In this document: positions 52,123 through 61,300 of the stretch, piece after piece
Layout of the letters: each line of letters begins with the position of its first letter
How positions within the stretch are numbered: position 1 is the stretch's first letter
Source of the DNA: UBA817 sp049889215
GTDB lineage: Bacteria > Margulisbacteria > Marinamargulisbacteria > UBA817
Direction of reading: 5' to 3'
DNA: 64,000 nucleotides
NCBI GenBank assembly: GCA_049889215.1
Contig: JBMHDV010000010.1
Span: 1-64,000, forward strand
Program-made: the position numbers and the translations under genes
The notes under the pieces: generated by a model
Told to the model about the DNA's origin: nothing
The model's input: the letters and a program-made list of their open reading frames with translations, nothing else
Databases searched by the model: none

Positions 52123-54888
52123 ATGAACCCAATAATTAATCAATCAATTGCTAAACCCATCGCTGGTGCTGCTGCCGCAAGCACTACAGTTCGACCGGTA
52201 AATTCTGAACAAAATTTATCCCCATCAGAGGTCGTATTAAATAATGCTAGTCATGCCGGGGATTCGAAAGAGGCAGAGACAGGTACCCAAGATATTCAGT
52301 CACAGTCGGTTCAATTGTCAGAGCAAAGTGGACAGGTAAGAGTCACTCAATCTGGTGATAATCGTCAGGACCCTCGTAGCATCATTGATGCAAATCAAGT
52401 TGCTCAGATTCAACGACAGAGTGAATCATTGTCCGATACTGTGAGTTTACCTACTCAAAACACGATCCCAACACCTTCCCCTGGGATTAAGTTACCATCA
52501 CCCACCCCCACAGAGTCGTCGTACAATGCAATAGCGACTGGATTGTTGGCATTGAATCAAGAAAAGCTTACCAGTGTGTTAGATAAATTAGCTTTGACAG
52601 ATTTGACAGGCAGTATCATTAAACCCGAATATTTAAAAGGTGAATTACTTTTATTTCAACGCTTGATCTTGAATAAAGTAAAAGCATTTCATCAAAAAAA
52701 TGTAACGACCATTGATTTTGCAGCGAAACGAATTCTTGAGGCTTCTTTGAGCCGTGATTTAAAGGATTCTGATTTTATTCCAATAGCTAACTTTTCTAAA
52801 TCATTCTCTGGCCTTATGCCAATTCAGCTCATGAATGCTTTGGGTCAGAAGCTTGGTGTATCGATTGGAACTGAGCATGGCAACGATATTCGAGTTTTTG
52901 AAAGTAATGAACAACATACCGCTACTTTTCCAGGTGAGAGACTATTTAGGGTTCATTTGAATCAACCGATTGATTTGAGTGAATTCAGTAAAAATCGCCT
53001 TGACCAAGATTTGAAATTATCAACCATCATAGAGGATGAACAATCCATCACACTTGACGCTCTGGATATCATTTACAAAAACATGCTGCATTCACCAATG
53101 GGGCAGCCCAATGTTTTACCAATGTATGGGGTGACCCAATCTGGGAAGACGTCCTTATTTAACTTCTTATTGGGTATTGATTCCGATTCTATTTATGCAG
53201 GACGTGTTGGAACTGGAGTGACGTCAGCAACAGTTCTCAATTTATCACAACTAAGCAATGAAATTTCTTATATGGATACGCCAGGGTTAGAAGAAAATCG
53301 TTCAGAATTATTAGAGCCGCTTATCAATTATCAATTGATCGAACTGTTATATTCAAATGACCTATCTAATTTGGTAATTACATTAAGACGAAGTGATGTG
53401 ATGAATTTAGCAGCGGGTGGAATTCGTAAAGTAATGGACTTTTTTAGTTCGTTTTATGATGTATTTAAATTGGGCCTCGATGAAAATGGCCATGGGTTTT
53501 ATGACCGGCTATCCAAGGAACATCTAGATGAAGAGTTCCTTGATACAATGCAAAATTGGATTTTAAAAAAGGTGAGGAATCAATCAGCGAAGTCATTACT
53601 TATAAACAAATACAATTCGCTTTTAAATGCCATGGAAACTGAATTGTTAAATTTAGACTCTGTACCGTTTACATTTCTTGTTCGTAATGACTTGGAATCT
53701 TATGGCCTTGTACACTATTCTGTTGAGCAACTGCAAGAAAACCTAGATGTTGCATTAACCCAAACTAAAAAAGAAATCCTTCATTTTGTAAAAGAAGGCC
53801 GAAAAATCTCTAAAAACATGTTACGTTTTTATATTTTTTTATTATTAATTAAACGATCATCTATGCCATCAAAATTACTTGAAGACAATGATGAGTTAAG
53901 AGGGTTTATTGAAAATCGTACCCCATTTGAATTTAATTCAATCAGGATACCTTTAACGGATCTGAAAGATACTAAAGGGGTTAAACCATTATTTGAAGAG
54001 TTACTTAAAGACAAATTGATCGATTTTTCTGATACGCTCAAGCAATATAGTGACGCTATTCATAACTTGCCAAAAAAGTTGACGGAACTGAATCGCACCC
54101 GATCGGAAATTGCCAATTTAAATAAACGCATCGAATCCAATACATTGCCATCGAATTCAACCACTAAAATTGATGCCATTAACTCTGAAATTCAAGAGCT
54201 TAACACGGCTATATCGACACTCGAAACAAAGATTAAAGATTTGGAAACTAAAAATAAAAAAATGAATGTTGACGATAAGAGAGACCGTCCAGGATGGCCG
54301 GTGACAAAGGAAGCAACAGGATGGCGCTGGCGTGAGGCTGAATTTTCTCATGAAAAATCCCATAAAGACGATATTCGCATTGATGTAAATAGAAACGATG
54401 GGTATACAATCAAATCAGAGGAAACGAAACATATTGTACAGTTTGGTTGGTTTTTTCAGGAATGGTTTAGAGAGTCAGCATATCATGTAACCGCTCACAA
54501 CTACATAAATAAGCGAGATTTTTATAAGCAAGAAATTTCAACAAATAATGCTGATATAAGAAGAAAACGTTCAGAAATCGCCTCAAAGCAATCATCACTC
54601 ACACTCAAGGAGCAACTTAAAAAAACAACAGCAGCAAATGCTGTTATTGATATGAGAAGCGAGCTGAATACACTCAGGAATACACTTGCTTCGTCTTATA
54701 CAGAATTTTATGAATCAGTCATTAGGGCCGCTGAATTATTTGATCATTTAAAAGCCAATGCGCCAGACATGCGTTTGGTATTTAAATTGCTTCGCGATGA
54801 ACAATTAAGTTTTTTCCAACACGTTATTCAAGATGTCGAACGTGATGATTTTCTTGAATTAATTCAGACAATAGACGCAGCTAACTAA
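52123..54888 (+). CDS. GTPase-domain protein, 921 aa (paralogue of the 1630-aa protein)
   Basis: Residues 1-125 are Ser/Thr/Gln/Pro-rich and probably unstructured (NTIPTPSPGIKLPSPTPTES). Residues 140-320 are homologous to the pre-GTPase part of the 1630-aa protein. The GTPase has G1 YGVTQSGKTSLFNFLL at about 335, GTGVTSATV, G3 MDTPGLEENRSE near 385 and LVITLRRSD. A coiled coil at about 650-720 leads into the shared module RPGWPVTKEATGWRWREA, SHEKSHKDD and VTAHNYINKRDFYK. Compared with the paralogue it lacks about 700 residues at the N-terminus. AAAGGATG precedes the ATG. Followed by the small MNIN-type genes on the same strand. Confidence 0.8.
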   Translation: MNPIINQSIAKPIAGAAAASTTVRPVNSEQNLSPSEVVLNNASHAGDSKEAETGTQDIQSQSVQLSEQSGQVRVTQSGDNRQDPRSIIDANQVAQIQRQSESLSDTVSLPTQNTIPTPSPGIKLPSPTPTESSYNAIATGLLALNQEKLTSVLDKLALTDLTGSIIKPEYLKGELLLFQRLILNKVKAFHQKNVTTIDFAAKRILEASLSRDLKDSDFIPIANFSKSFSGLMPIQLMNALGQKLGVSIGTEHGNDIRVFESNEQHTATFPGERLFRVHLNQPIDLSEFSKNRLDQDLKLSTIIEDEQSITLDALDIIYKNMLHSPMGQPNVLPMYGVTQSGKTSLFNFLLGIDSDSIYAGRVGTGVTSATVLNLSQLSNEISYMDTPGLEENRSELLEPLINYQLIELLYSNDLSNLVITLRRSDVMNLAAGGIRKVMDFFSSFYDVFKLGLDENGHGFYDRLSKEHLDEEFLDTMQNWILKKVRNQSAKSLLINKYNSLLNAMETELLNLDSVPFTFLVRNDLESYGLVHYSVEQLQENLDVALTQTKKEILHFVKEGRKISKNMLRFYIFLLLIKRSSMPSKLLEDNDELRGFIENRTPFEFNSIRIPLTDLKDTKGVKPLFEELLKDKLIDFSDTLKQYSDAIHNLPKKLTELNRTRSEIANLNKRIESNTLPSNSTTKIDAINSEIQELNTAISTLETKIKDLETKNKKMNVDDKRDRPGWPVTKEATGWRWREAEFSHEKSHKDDIRIDVNRNDGYTIKSEETKHIVQFGWFFQEWFRESAYHVTAHNYINKRDFYKQEISTNNADIRRKRSEIASKQSSLTLKEQLKKTTAANAVIDMRSELNTLRNTLASSYTEFYESVIRAAELFDHLKANAPDMRLVFKLLRDEQLSFFQHVIQDVERDDFLELIQTIDAAN

Positions 54889-54973
54889 CCCTCTGATTTT
54901 AATGAAAGGCGGTGGTTATTTATGTAGCGTTTGAAGAATAAATCAATAAAAACAACGACAGGAGTAAAAAAAA

Positions 54974-55282
54974 ATGAATATAAATAATAATCAGTTTAAT
55001 TATCGACCAAGGCAAGTAACGCCTTATGCATCACCCTATGGCATTGGGGTTAATGTTCAAGGTAACAACACGACAGTGGATGCACAGCTTGGGCTTGGCT
55101 CGTCTGGGATCACCGGTGGGACCCTTAGTGGCTCATCAAACGGTAATTCGGCAAGCATTACGTTTGACCAAAAAGGAAAACCAACGGGAGCCTCTTTTGG
55201 GACGTCTAACGATAATTGTACAGTTTCCGTTAGCGTCAATAATAACGGCAGTGGCGGTATTGGCATTAGTTGTAAACGATAA
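54974..55282 (+). CDS. Small Asn/Gly/Ser-rich protein, 102 aa
   Basis: SD ACAGGAG lies nine to ten bases before the ATG. The protein starts MNINNNQFNYRPRQVTPYAS and continues with short polar beta-strand-like repeats rich in Asn, Gly, Ser and Thr (GSSGITGGTLSGSSNGNSAS), ending with two cysteines (DNCTVS, GISCKR). No hydrophobic signal peptide. The MNIN start is shared with three following genes. Composition suggests an extracellular or amyloid-like surface protein; not proven. Confidence 0.6.
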   Translation: MNINNNQFNYRPRQVTPYASPYGIGVNVQGNNTTVDAQLGLGSSGITGGTLSGSSNGNSASITFDQKGKPTGASFGTSNDNCTVSVSVNNNGSGGIGISCKR

Positions 55283-55297
55283 GAAGGAGATCTGTAA

Positions 55298-55678
55298 ATG
55301 AATATTAACTTTAATCCAAACCGTGGCATCGCATCCAGTTTTCAAAATCAAATGGTTCGGTCACTCACCTTAGACGCTCCGATTGTGACGATCCCGTCAC
55401 CGGTGGTTGGGCCATCCATTGTGGCTAAGCAACGTCCTTATAAAATGGATGTCCAATCCGTTTCGGGTAAGATATCTTCCCCATCTGAGTGCCGTGACCT
55501 ATGTGGTGATAATGGTGTTAAGGAATACAATTCGAATACCAAAACCGAAGTGAATGTGGGGTTTTTAGGTAGTAAAAATTGGGGCGTTGGATTTGGTGTT
55601 AATGGGTCGCGTGAAAATAACAATTCTTGTGTTTGTTATCCACCTCAACCATCAAATAATTGTTCATTAAGTAAATAA
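55298..55678 (+). CDS. Small Cys-containing protein, 126 aa (paralogue 1)
   Basis: AAGGAGAT precedes the ATG. Begins MNINFNPNRGIASSFQNQM and contains a C-terminal domain with SECRDLCGDNGVKEY and SCVCYPPQ (C-x3-C ... C-x-C), separated by a Gly/Asn-rich hairpin (VGFGVNGSRENNN). The next gene encodes the same length and pattern. No signal peptide or known family. Four conserved cysteines suggest disulfides or metal binding, perhaps after export by a non-Sec route. Confidence 0.7.
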   Translation: MNINFNPNRGIASSFQNQMVRSLTLDAPIVTIPSPVVGPSIVAKQRPYKMDVQSVSGKISSPSECRDLCGDNGVKEYNSNTKTEVNVGFLGSKNWGVGFGVNGSRENNNSCVCYPPQPSNNCSLSK

Positions 55679-55696
55679 ACTATTAAGGAGAATAAT

Positions 55697-56077
55697 ATGA
55701 ATGTTAATTTTAATCCAAACCGTGGTATTGCTGCCAGTTTTCAAAACCAACTGCTTCAGCGACGTAATAAACCCCTAATCAATCCGATTTTGAAACCAAC
55801 GTTGACGTATCCATCGCCGACACTTCAGTCACCAATGTTGGCTAACCAAAATGTATCATCATTGAGCGCTCAACCTATTGGTTTGAAGAAGTCTCCAGCG
55901 GCTGAGTGTCGTGACTTATGTGGTGATAATGGTGTTAAAGAATACCTTTCAAATTCCACAACAGATGGAAACGTTGGGGTACAGGTCAATAAAGGTGGCA
56001 AAGCTGGTGTTGGCATCAATGGGTCACATGAAAATAAAGATGTTTGTGTTTGTTACCCACCACAACTAACAAAGTAA
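55697..56077 (+). CDS. Small Cys-containing protein, 126 aa (paralogue 2)
   Basis: Tandem paralogue of the previous gene, 18 bp after it: MNVNFNPNRGIAASFQNQLL at the N-terminus and AECRDLCGDNGVKEY ... VCVCYPPQL at the C-terminus are nearly identical, whereas the proline-containing middle (PTLTYPSPTLQSPML) is free to vary. This pattern of conserved ends and variable middle argues that the N-terminus is a recognition signal and the C-terminal Cys domain is functional. SD AAGGAGAAT. Confidence 0.7.
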   Translation: MNVNFNPNRGIAASFQNQLLQRRNKPLINPILKPTLTYPSPTLQSPMLANQNVSSLSAQPIGLKKSPAAECRDLCGDNGVKEYLSNSTTDGNVGVQVNKGGKAGVGINGSHENKDVCVCYPPQLTK

Positions 56078-56111
56078 TGCCAGGAAGTAAATAAATATTA
56101 AGGAGTCTAAA

Positions 56112-56720
56112 ATGAATATTAATCCAACAAATTATAATTATGGTAAATTGCCCAGTAAGCCCCATTTGATTCGTCAAGATCAAGGTTTGAAAAATGAACT
56201 TAATACTCCCATGAGATCAATCAGTAGGGGAAACATTGTTGAGCAAAGATTACTCGCTCCTTATATTGACCCAACATGCCCATGTCCAAACCCAATTAGT
56301 GGTCCACGGCCATATCCAACTGGCCCACTTCTTAATGGACCACGTCCATGTCCAAACCCTATTAGTGGTCCAAGACCATATCCAACTGGCCCATTTCCAA
56401 TTGGACGAGATCCATACCCAACCCACCCATGTCCAAACCCAATTACTTGTCCAAGGCCATACCCACAACCTTTTGGACCAGTGATTGAGCCGATACAGCC
56501 GAAGCCCCAATCACCATCGACTGGTTATGGACTAAGTAGCTTGTGGAATTGGATAACTGGCAATAATGCGGGAAATGAACCTCAAAATAGCCATGAATTG
56601 CTCAATGATCCAGTCGCGATTAAGGCAAAGAATTCAGAAAGGGCTCAACTGGATCAGCATTTAGCTAAAGACCTTTTAATTAAAAAACAATCACAATTAT
56701 CAGCTGAATTGCATTTGTAA
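56112..56720 (+). CDS. Proline-rich repeat protein, 202 aa
   Basis: Starts MNINPTNYNYGKLPSKPHL after SD TAAGGAG. Residues 55-125 consist of three Pro/Cys-containing repeats of the type CPNPISGPRPYPTGP (DNA units begin near 56281, 56347 and 56428, spacing 66 and 81 bp). The rest is polar, with a helical C-terminus (RAQLDQHLAKDLLIKKQSQL). Looks like an extended, possibly surface-exposed or disulfide-linked spacer protein. Same orientation and N-terminal style as the genes before it. Confidence 0.6.
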   Translation: MNINPTNYNYGKLPSKPHLIRQDQGLKNELNTPMRSISRGNIVEQRLLAPYIDPTCPCPNPISGPRPYPTGPLLNGPRPCPNPISGPRPYPTGPFPIGRDPYPTHPCPNPITCPRPYPQPFGPVIEPIQPKPQSPSTGYGLSSLWNWITGNNAGNEPQNSHELLNDPVAIKAKNSERAQLDQHLAKDLLIKKQSQLSAELHL

Positions 56721-56749
56721 TCACTTAAAACCCAGTAGGAGGAAATGAC

Positions 56750-58315
56750 ATGAATAAAATTATATCGTTGGATATGTTGCATAGGACCCCGACTGCTGGG
56801 TTTTATCAAACAAAAACAGTTTCGTTTAATGGCGGTTATTATGAGCTTTACATTAATCGAACACAGGATATCCCAAATGAAGTTATTGTTCATCAAGAAC
56901 GATCCGCATTGGCCGATGATTATTTTAATTACTATTTTAATCCAACGATCAAAATAAGTGTGATTTGCAATGATAATGGCAATGATGTTGTGATTGATCA
57001 GCTTGTTTATGAATCCAGTAATGAACCAAAAGGGTTTAAGTTTTGTAATCTTGATCATCACTTGGTTTTTAATGGAACCGAGTTGGAGATTATATCGAAA
57101 TCATGCAATGCCCCACAAAGCTATCCAATCAACCAGGTTGAAATAAAGTGGTACATTAGCCAAACAAGTTTATTCAATTCAGTTGATGAATTGGTCAGGA
57201 TTTTAAAGCCATATAAATGTAACGTCAATAATTTTTCAAACGTCATCAAATCGGATAATTGCCCTCATCCATATTATTTTGAGGAGTGGGAGGGCATTGT
57301 TCGTTTAATAAATTACTATGAGAATCGGTATTCCTTTACACCCAATAACAACGTTTCAATTATACCATTTGTAAATTTTTCGATGCATTTATTTGATGAT
57401 TGTTTTGGTCAAGATAAGGGTGGGGGAGCGTACGTTCCGCTTTTTTTAAATAATATGAATAGTACACATTTTTTTGTTGATTTTTTAGTGAATTATATTT
57501 TAGATGATATTAAGTCTCAGTTGGATACGCTTATTATTGATATCCCGCATTCATTTTTAATGATGTTTGATGGCGAGTATCTGTTTCAGACGTTTCAGTA
57601 CATTCAGGAATCAATTTGCCCATTACTACGGCCAAAAACATTATTGATCAATTATAAGGCTGACGATGGTTGGTCGCTGAAGCCAGCAATGATTAAATCT
57701 AAATTAAGCCAGTTAATGGCACTTCGGGTTGGTTATTCAAAAACTATTGCACAGCATTTAATAAATCATTTACATGATCATCATTCATTTGAATTTGATA
57801 CTACTAAAATTAGAACCAGCGATGCGTTCTTTTTTAAAAAGAAACATATGCCTGCAATTAACGCGAGTCAATCGAAAATGCAAGGTAACACAGTAAGTGA
57901 ATATCATCGTGATTTAGTGCTGCTTAAGTGGCAGTCGTTGGTTATGGCAACTTTAATGAATGTTGGCTTGAATAATATGAGCAAATGGAACCAAACCCAA
58001 GCAGAGGTTTTAAAGTTAGCACAACAGTATGCAAAGAAGACACCAGATTTGGAAGACGAATGCCGCCAGAAAAAGCAATTAATGGATGTAGAAATGACTC
58101 AAGGGAATGATGTCGGGGCTTTAAGCCGTGAGATTCGGTCATTAAAAAAGGCATTGATGATAAAATCTCGTGCACAGGTGATATCGTCTTACAATAAGCA
58201 ACGCGCGAAAATATCAACGATGCATTGGTTACGGTTTTGTTATTTACTTTTAATTAAAAAACGAATGCTTGAATCATTGATTCAACGGTTGGATGCTGTT
58301 CCATTGCTTGAATAA
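56750..58315 (+). CDS. Hypothetical protein, 521 aa
   Basis: Not recognised. Strong SD AGGAGGA. The first 150 residues are strand-rich (TVSFNGGYYELYINRTQD), the middle mixed, and the last 170 residues helical and basic with a coiled coil (LSREIRSLKKALMIKSRAQV). Cysteines are scattered. No transmembrane helix is obvious. Its position directly before the VirD4-like gene suggests a partner or substrate of that ATPase. Confidence 0.6.
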   Translation: MNKIISLDMLHRTPTAGFYQTKTVSFNGGYYELYINRTQDIPNEVIVHQERSALADDYFNYYFNPTIKISVICNDNGNDVVIDQLVYESSNEPKGFKFCNLDHHLVFNGTELEIISKSCNAPQSYPINQVEIKWYISQTSLFNSVDELVRILKPYKCNVNNFSNVIKSDNCPHPYYFEEWEGIVRLINYYENRYSFTPNNNVSIIPFVNFSMHLFDDCFGQDKGGGAYVPLFLNNMNSTHFFVDFLVNYILDDIKSQLDTLIIDIPHSFLMMFDGEYLFQTFQYIQESICPLLRPKTLLINYKADDGWSLKPAMIKSKLSQLMALRVGYSKTIAQHLINHLHDHHSFEFDTTKIRTSDAFFFKKKHMPAINASQSKMQGNTVSEYHRDLVLLKWQSLVMATLMNVGLNNMSKWNQTQAEVLKLAQQYAKKTPDLEDECRQKKQLMDVEMTQGNDVGALSREIRSLKKALMIKSRAQVISSYNKQRAKISTMHWLRFCYLLLIKKRMLESLIQRLDAVPLLE

Positions 58316-58387
58316 AACTTAAATCGAATCTGTTGGTGTGGATGAGATAAAAATTTAAATAAATAAATGAAGGAAGGAAGGGTAATT

Positions 58388-61300
58388 ATGAATGGTATTC
58401 AAATAAATAATCAGGTAACGGTTTATAACCAATGCACAAAAGGCTTTGAGCCATCCTATTTTAAGCGCCAGTGTCGGCAAGTTATGCAAACTCAATCAAA
58501 AGAAAAGATGAAAGCGTTGATTACGACATTTATCGCTTATATTGATTCAATTCAGACAAAATCAGATCTGAATAATTTGTTTCGAGTTGAGATGATGAAT
58601 AATGTTAAGTCACTTTTTAAAACCATGATTGAGTTCGACATGATTGACGATGTTTTAGCCGTCTTTAAATGCATGAATGATGTTTACAAAAAGGTGCCAA
58701 TGATTGATGGGCCGCAACCAATATTTTTAGCGGGTAATTTTATTACAAAAACTGATTTGATCATGGCGGTTAAAAAAGCCTTTGATCAAAAGGATTATGA
58801 TTTGGCAAAAGAATCCCTATTTTTCTATTTGGGTAGTTTCTATCCAGGCGAAACCATTCCAGGGGATGATTTACCAGTTATTAAGCGTGCTTTAACGGAG
58901 ATGTCTCAGGTTTTTAAATCAGTGCCATATGTAAAAAAAGTAACGAAAGATGCTCAGCATGCGGATGGTGAAACATTTAAAGAAATGTTTATGGATATCC
59001 TCTTTTTATCTTGCTCAAACCTCTGTTTTTCAAAGATTTTACAACCCATTAAACCGTATGATCTTTTTAAGAAGCAGCGTCACCATTTGCCATCATTTAT
59101 GGTGACGTATAAAAGGCATGATGATTCTCAAGAGGATGAAGCCAAGGTGTATACTTATATTGAATTACCGATTCAATATGGTGCCGGCCAAGAGTTTCAA
59201 AAGTTAACAACCACCACATCAATGAATCACTCGATAAAAACAACGTTTGAACAAAAGGAGCAGTGCATTGTTTCAGCAAATGCACAGCAGTCATTATCAG
59301 CGTCATCCATGCAAGCGACACGAGCTGAGCAACAGCTTTCAAATCAATTATTGCAAGGTGCTCAAATAAATCAAAGTCAGTCAAAAGGTGCAAGTTCTTC
59401 CCAAAATTCATTAAACCATGATCAAGCAGTCCATAATCAATCACTTTCGAGCCAAAACACGAATACGGATACGACGCAACATTCCTTGCAATCAGCAACC
59501 AATGCTCAAGACGCTCAAGTTTCCAATGATATGAGCATGAATACCCATTCAACAGTTGATCATGAGACTTATGGCGTCAGGTCGGAGAACTCAACCCATG
59601 TGATGAGTCAAGACCAGACCATGAGACATCAAAGAGCACCGTCGCTATTTTTAGGCTTTCCCCCAATAAAAGGTGGGACGGCTGGCCTAAGCGTTCCTAT
59701 CGGAAGTGACAATATGAAATCCCAACTCAACTCGTCAGGGACGTCAACCAATTCGGGTGAGTCGAGATCAACGGTAAATTCATCAACCACACAAGATTCA
59801 ACCTCCACGGCAAATACTAACCAACGTTCATCTGGTCAATTAAAGCAAGATGCACATTCACTAAATGCGTCCTCTGTGGTTGCAAATGGTGATCATCAGA
59901 CAAGAATGTCATCGGCCAATCATCAGATTGGGATCAATGAATCTGGTTCAAATTCTGTTGCAAAGAATTCAAATTTAAATCGTTTAGATCAGCAGCAGCG
60001 GCAGAATGTATTATCAACAAATGGAACTAAGAATTTAACAGAATCTCAGCAAGTGTCGAATCACGCATCAAGTACCAACGATCAAACAGTTGCTCAAAAT
60101 CGTAACGCGACGGTTTCTAAAACAGAGACACAAGAAATTGTTAGAATTTTAGAGCCGGGGCATTGGCATATAAACATTCATACAATGCACTATCAATTTA
60201 AGACCTCTAAATGGTTCAATGTTAAAGAATATCAATTTGATTATAATCAGCCGGATAACCTTATTGAGGATGACACCGTTCAGAACTTTAACTTACGCTT
60301 AACCAACGATGCGTTAAGGCGCGAGTTTCAAGAAGTTCATCAAGATGAAAAAGTTTTGATGCCGGATGGTGAAACAAAAACAGAAACGTTTCATATTAAT
60401 CATGCTAAATATGGCGATGCCTTAGTTTTATTTCGCTATTTTAAATTGATTGAAAAAAATCTTTCCTTAAGTGCCGATGAATTGGCTCAGATTTTTGAAT
60501 CATTTGCGACATGTTTCCGCAATTGTTGCGATATTGATGTTGAGGGCAATGATCAAATAAAAAAACTTTGTCAAACGTTAGATGATCATGCTCTCATAAT
60601 AAACGGTAAGAATTCTAATGATGCAGCCAACCGGCTGAATCAATTTCAAACCAAGCTTGAGGAATTAACGAAGAAGTATCTATGCCCTAGTGCTCCAAAA
60701 TTGCCCCCCAATCGGGATTCAGGTTCGATTTTTTACCATACACATAAACCGGAAGGGTTTCATTTGGGCGCCCAACGGTTAATCTCATTAGAAGACTCAT
60801 TCCAGCATGTTGCCGTCATTGGTGCCTCAGGATCAGGTAAATCGTCACGGTTCTTTGTGCCTGGTATTATGAGCTTGACCAATCAAAATTCCTTAGTAAC
60901 AGATATCGATGGGAGATTATTTAATGTAACCGCTCATTTAAAACAACAGCAAGGCTATACCATCAAGGTGTTGAACTTAATGAATAACGAAAACTCAGAT
61001 CAATTTAATCCGTTACGACATTTATCATTAAATGATAGTTATGACGAATATTTAAATGGATTTTTTGAGAAAGTTGGTGGGGAGAATGTCGGTAATAATA
61101 GTGTTTTTTTGGAAGGCGGAAAGGCAATTGCGACATTTGCACTTAAGCTTTTGATCTATGAATTTAAAAATAACCAAAGTAACTGCCCGCCTAGCTTTCC
61201 AGCGTTATACAAAAAAGTAATGTCACTAAATTACGAAACATTGAAGAACTTTCGTTCTCATTTAATTGAACTGCGTAAAAAAGACATGAATAATGTCGAT

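Noticed and set aside
56250..56510. Trp-rich ORF on the minus strand
   Set aside because: It is the reverse reading of the proline-rich repeats (CCA read as TGG) and has no ribosome binding site.
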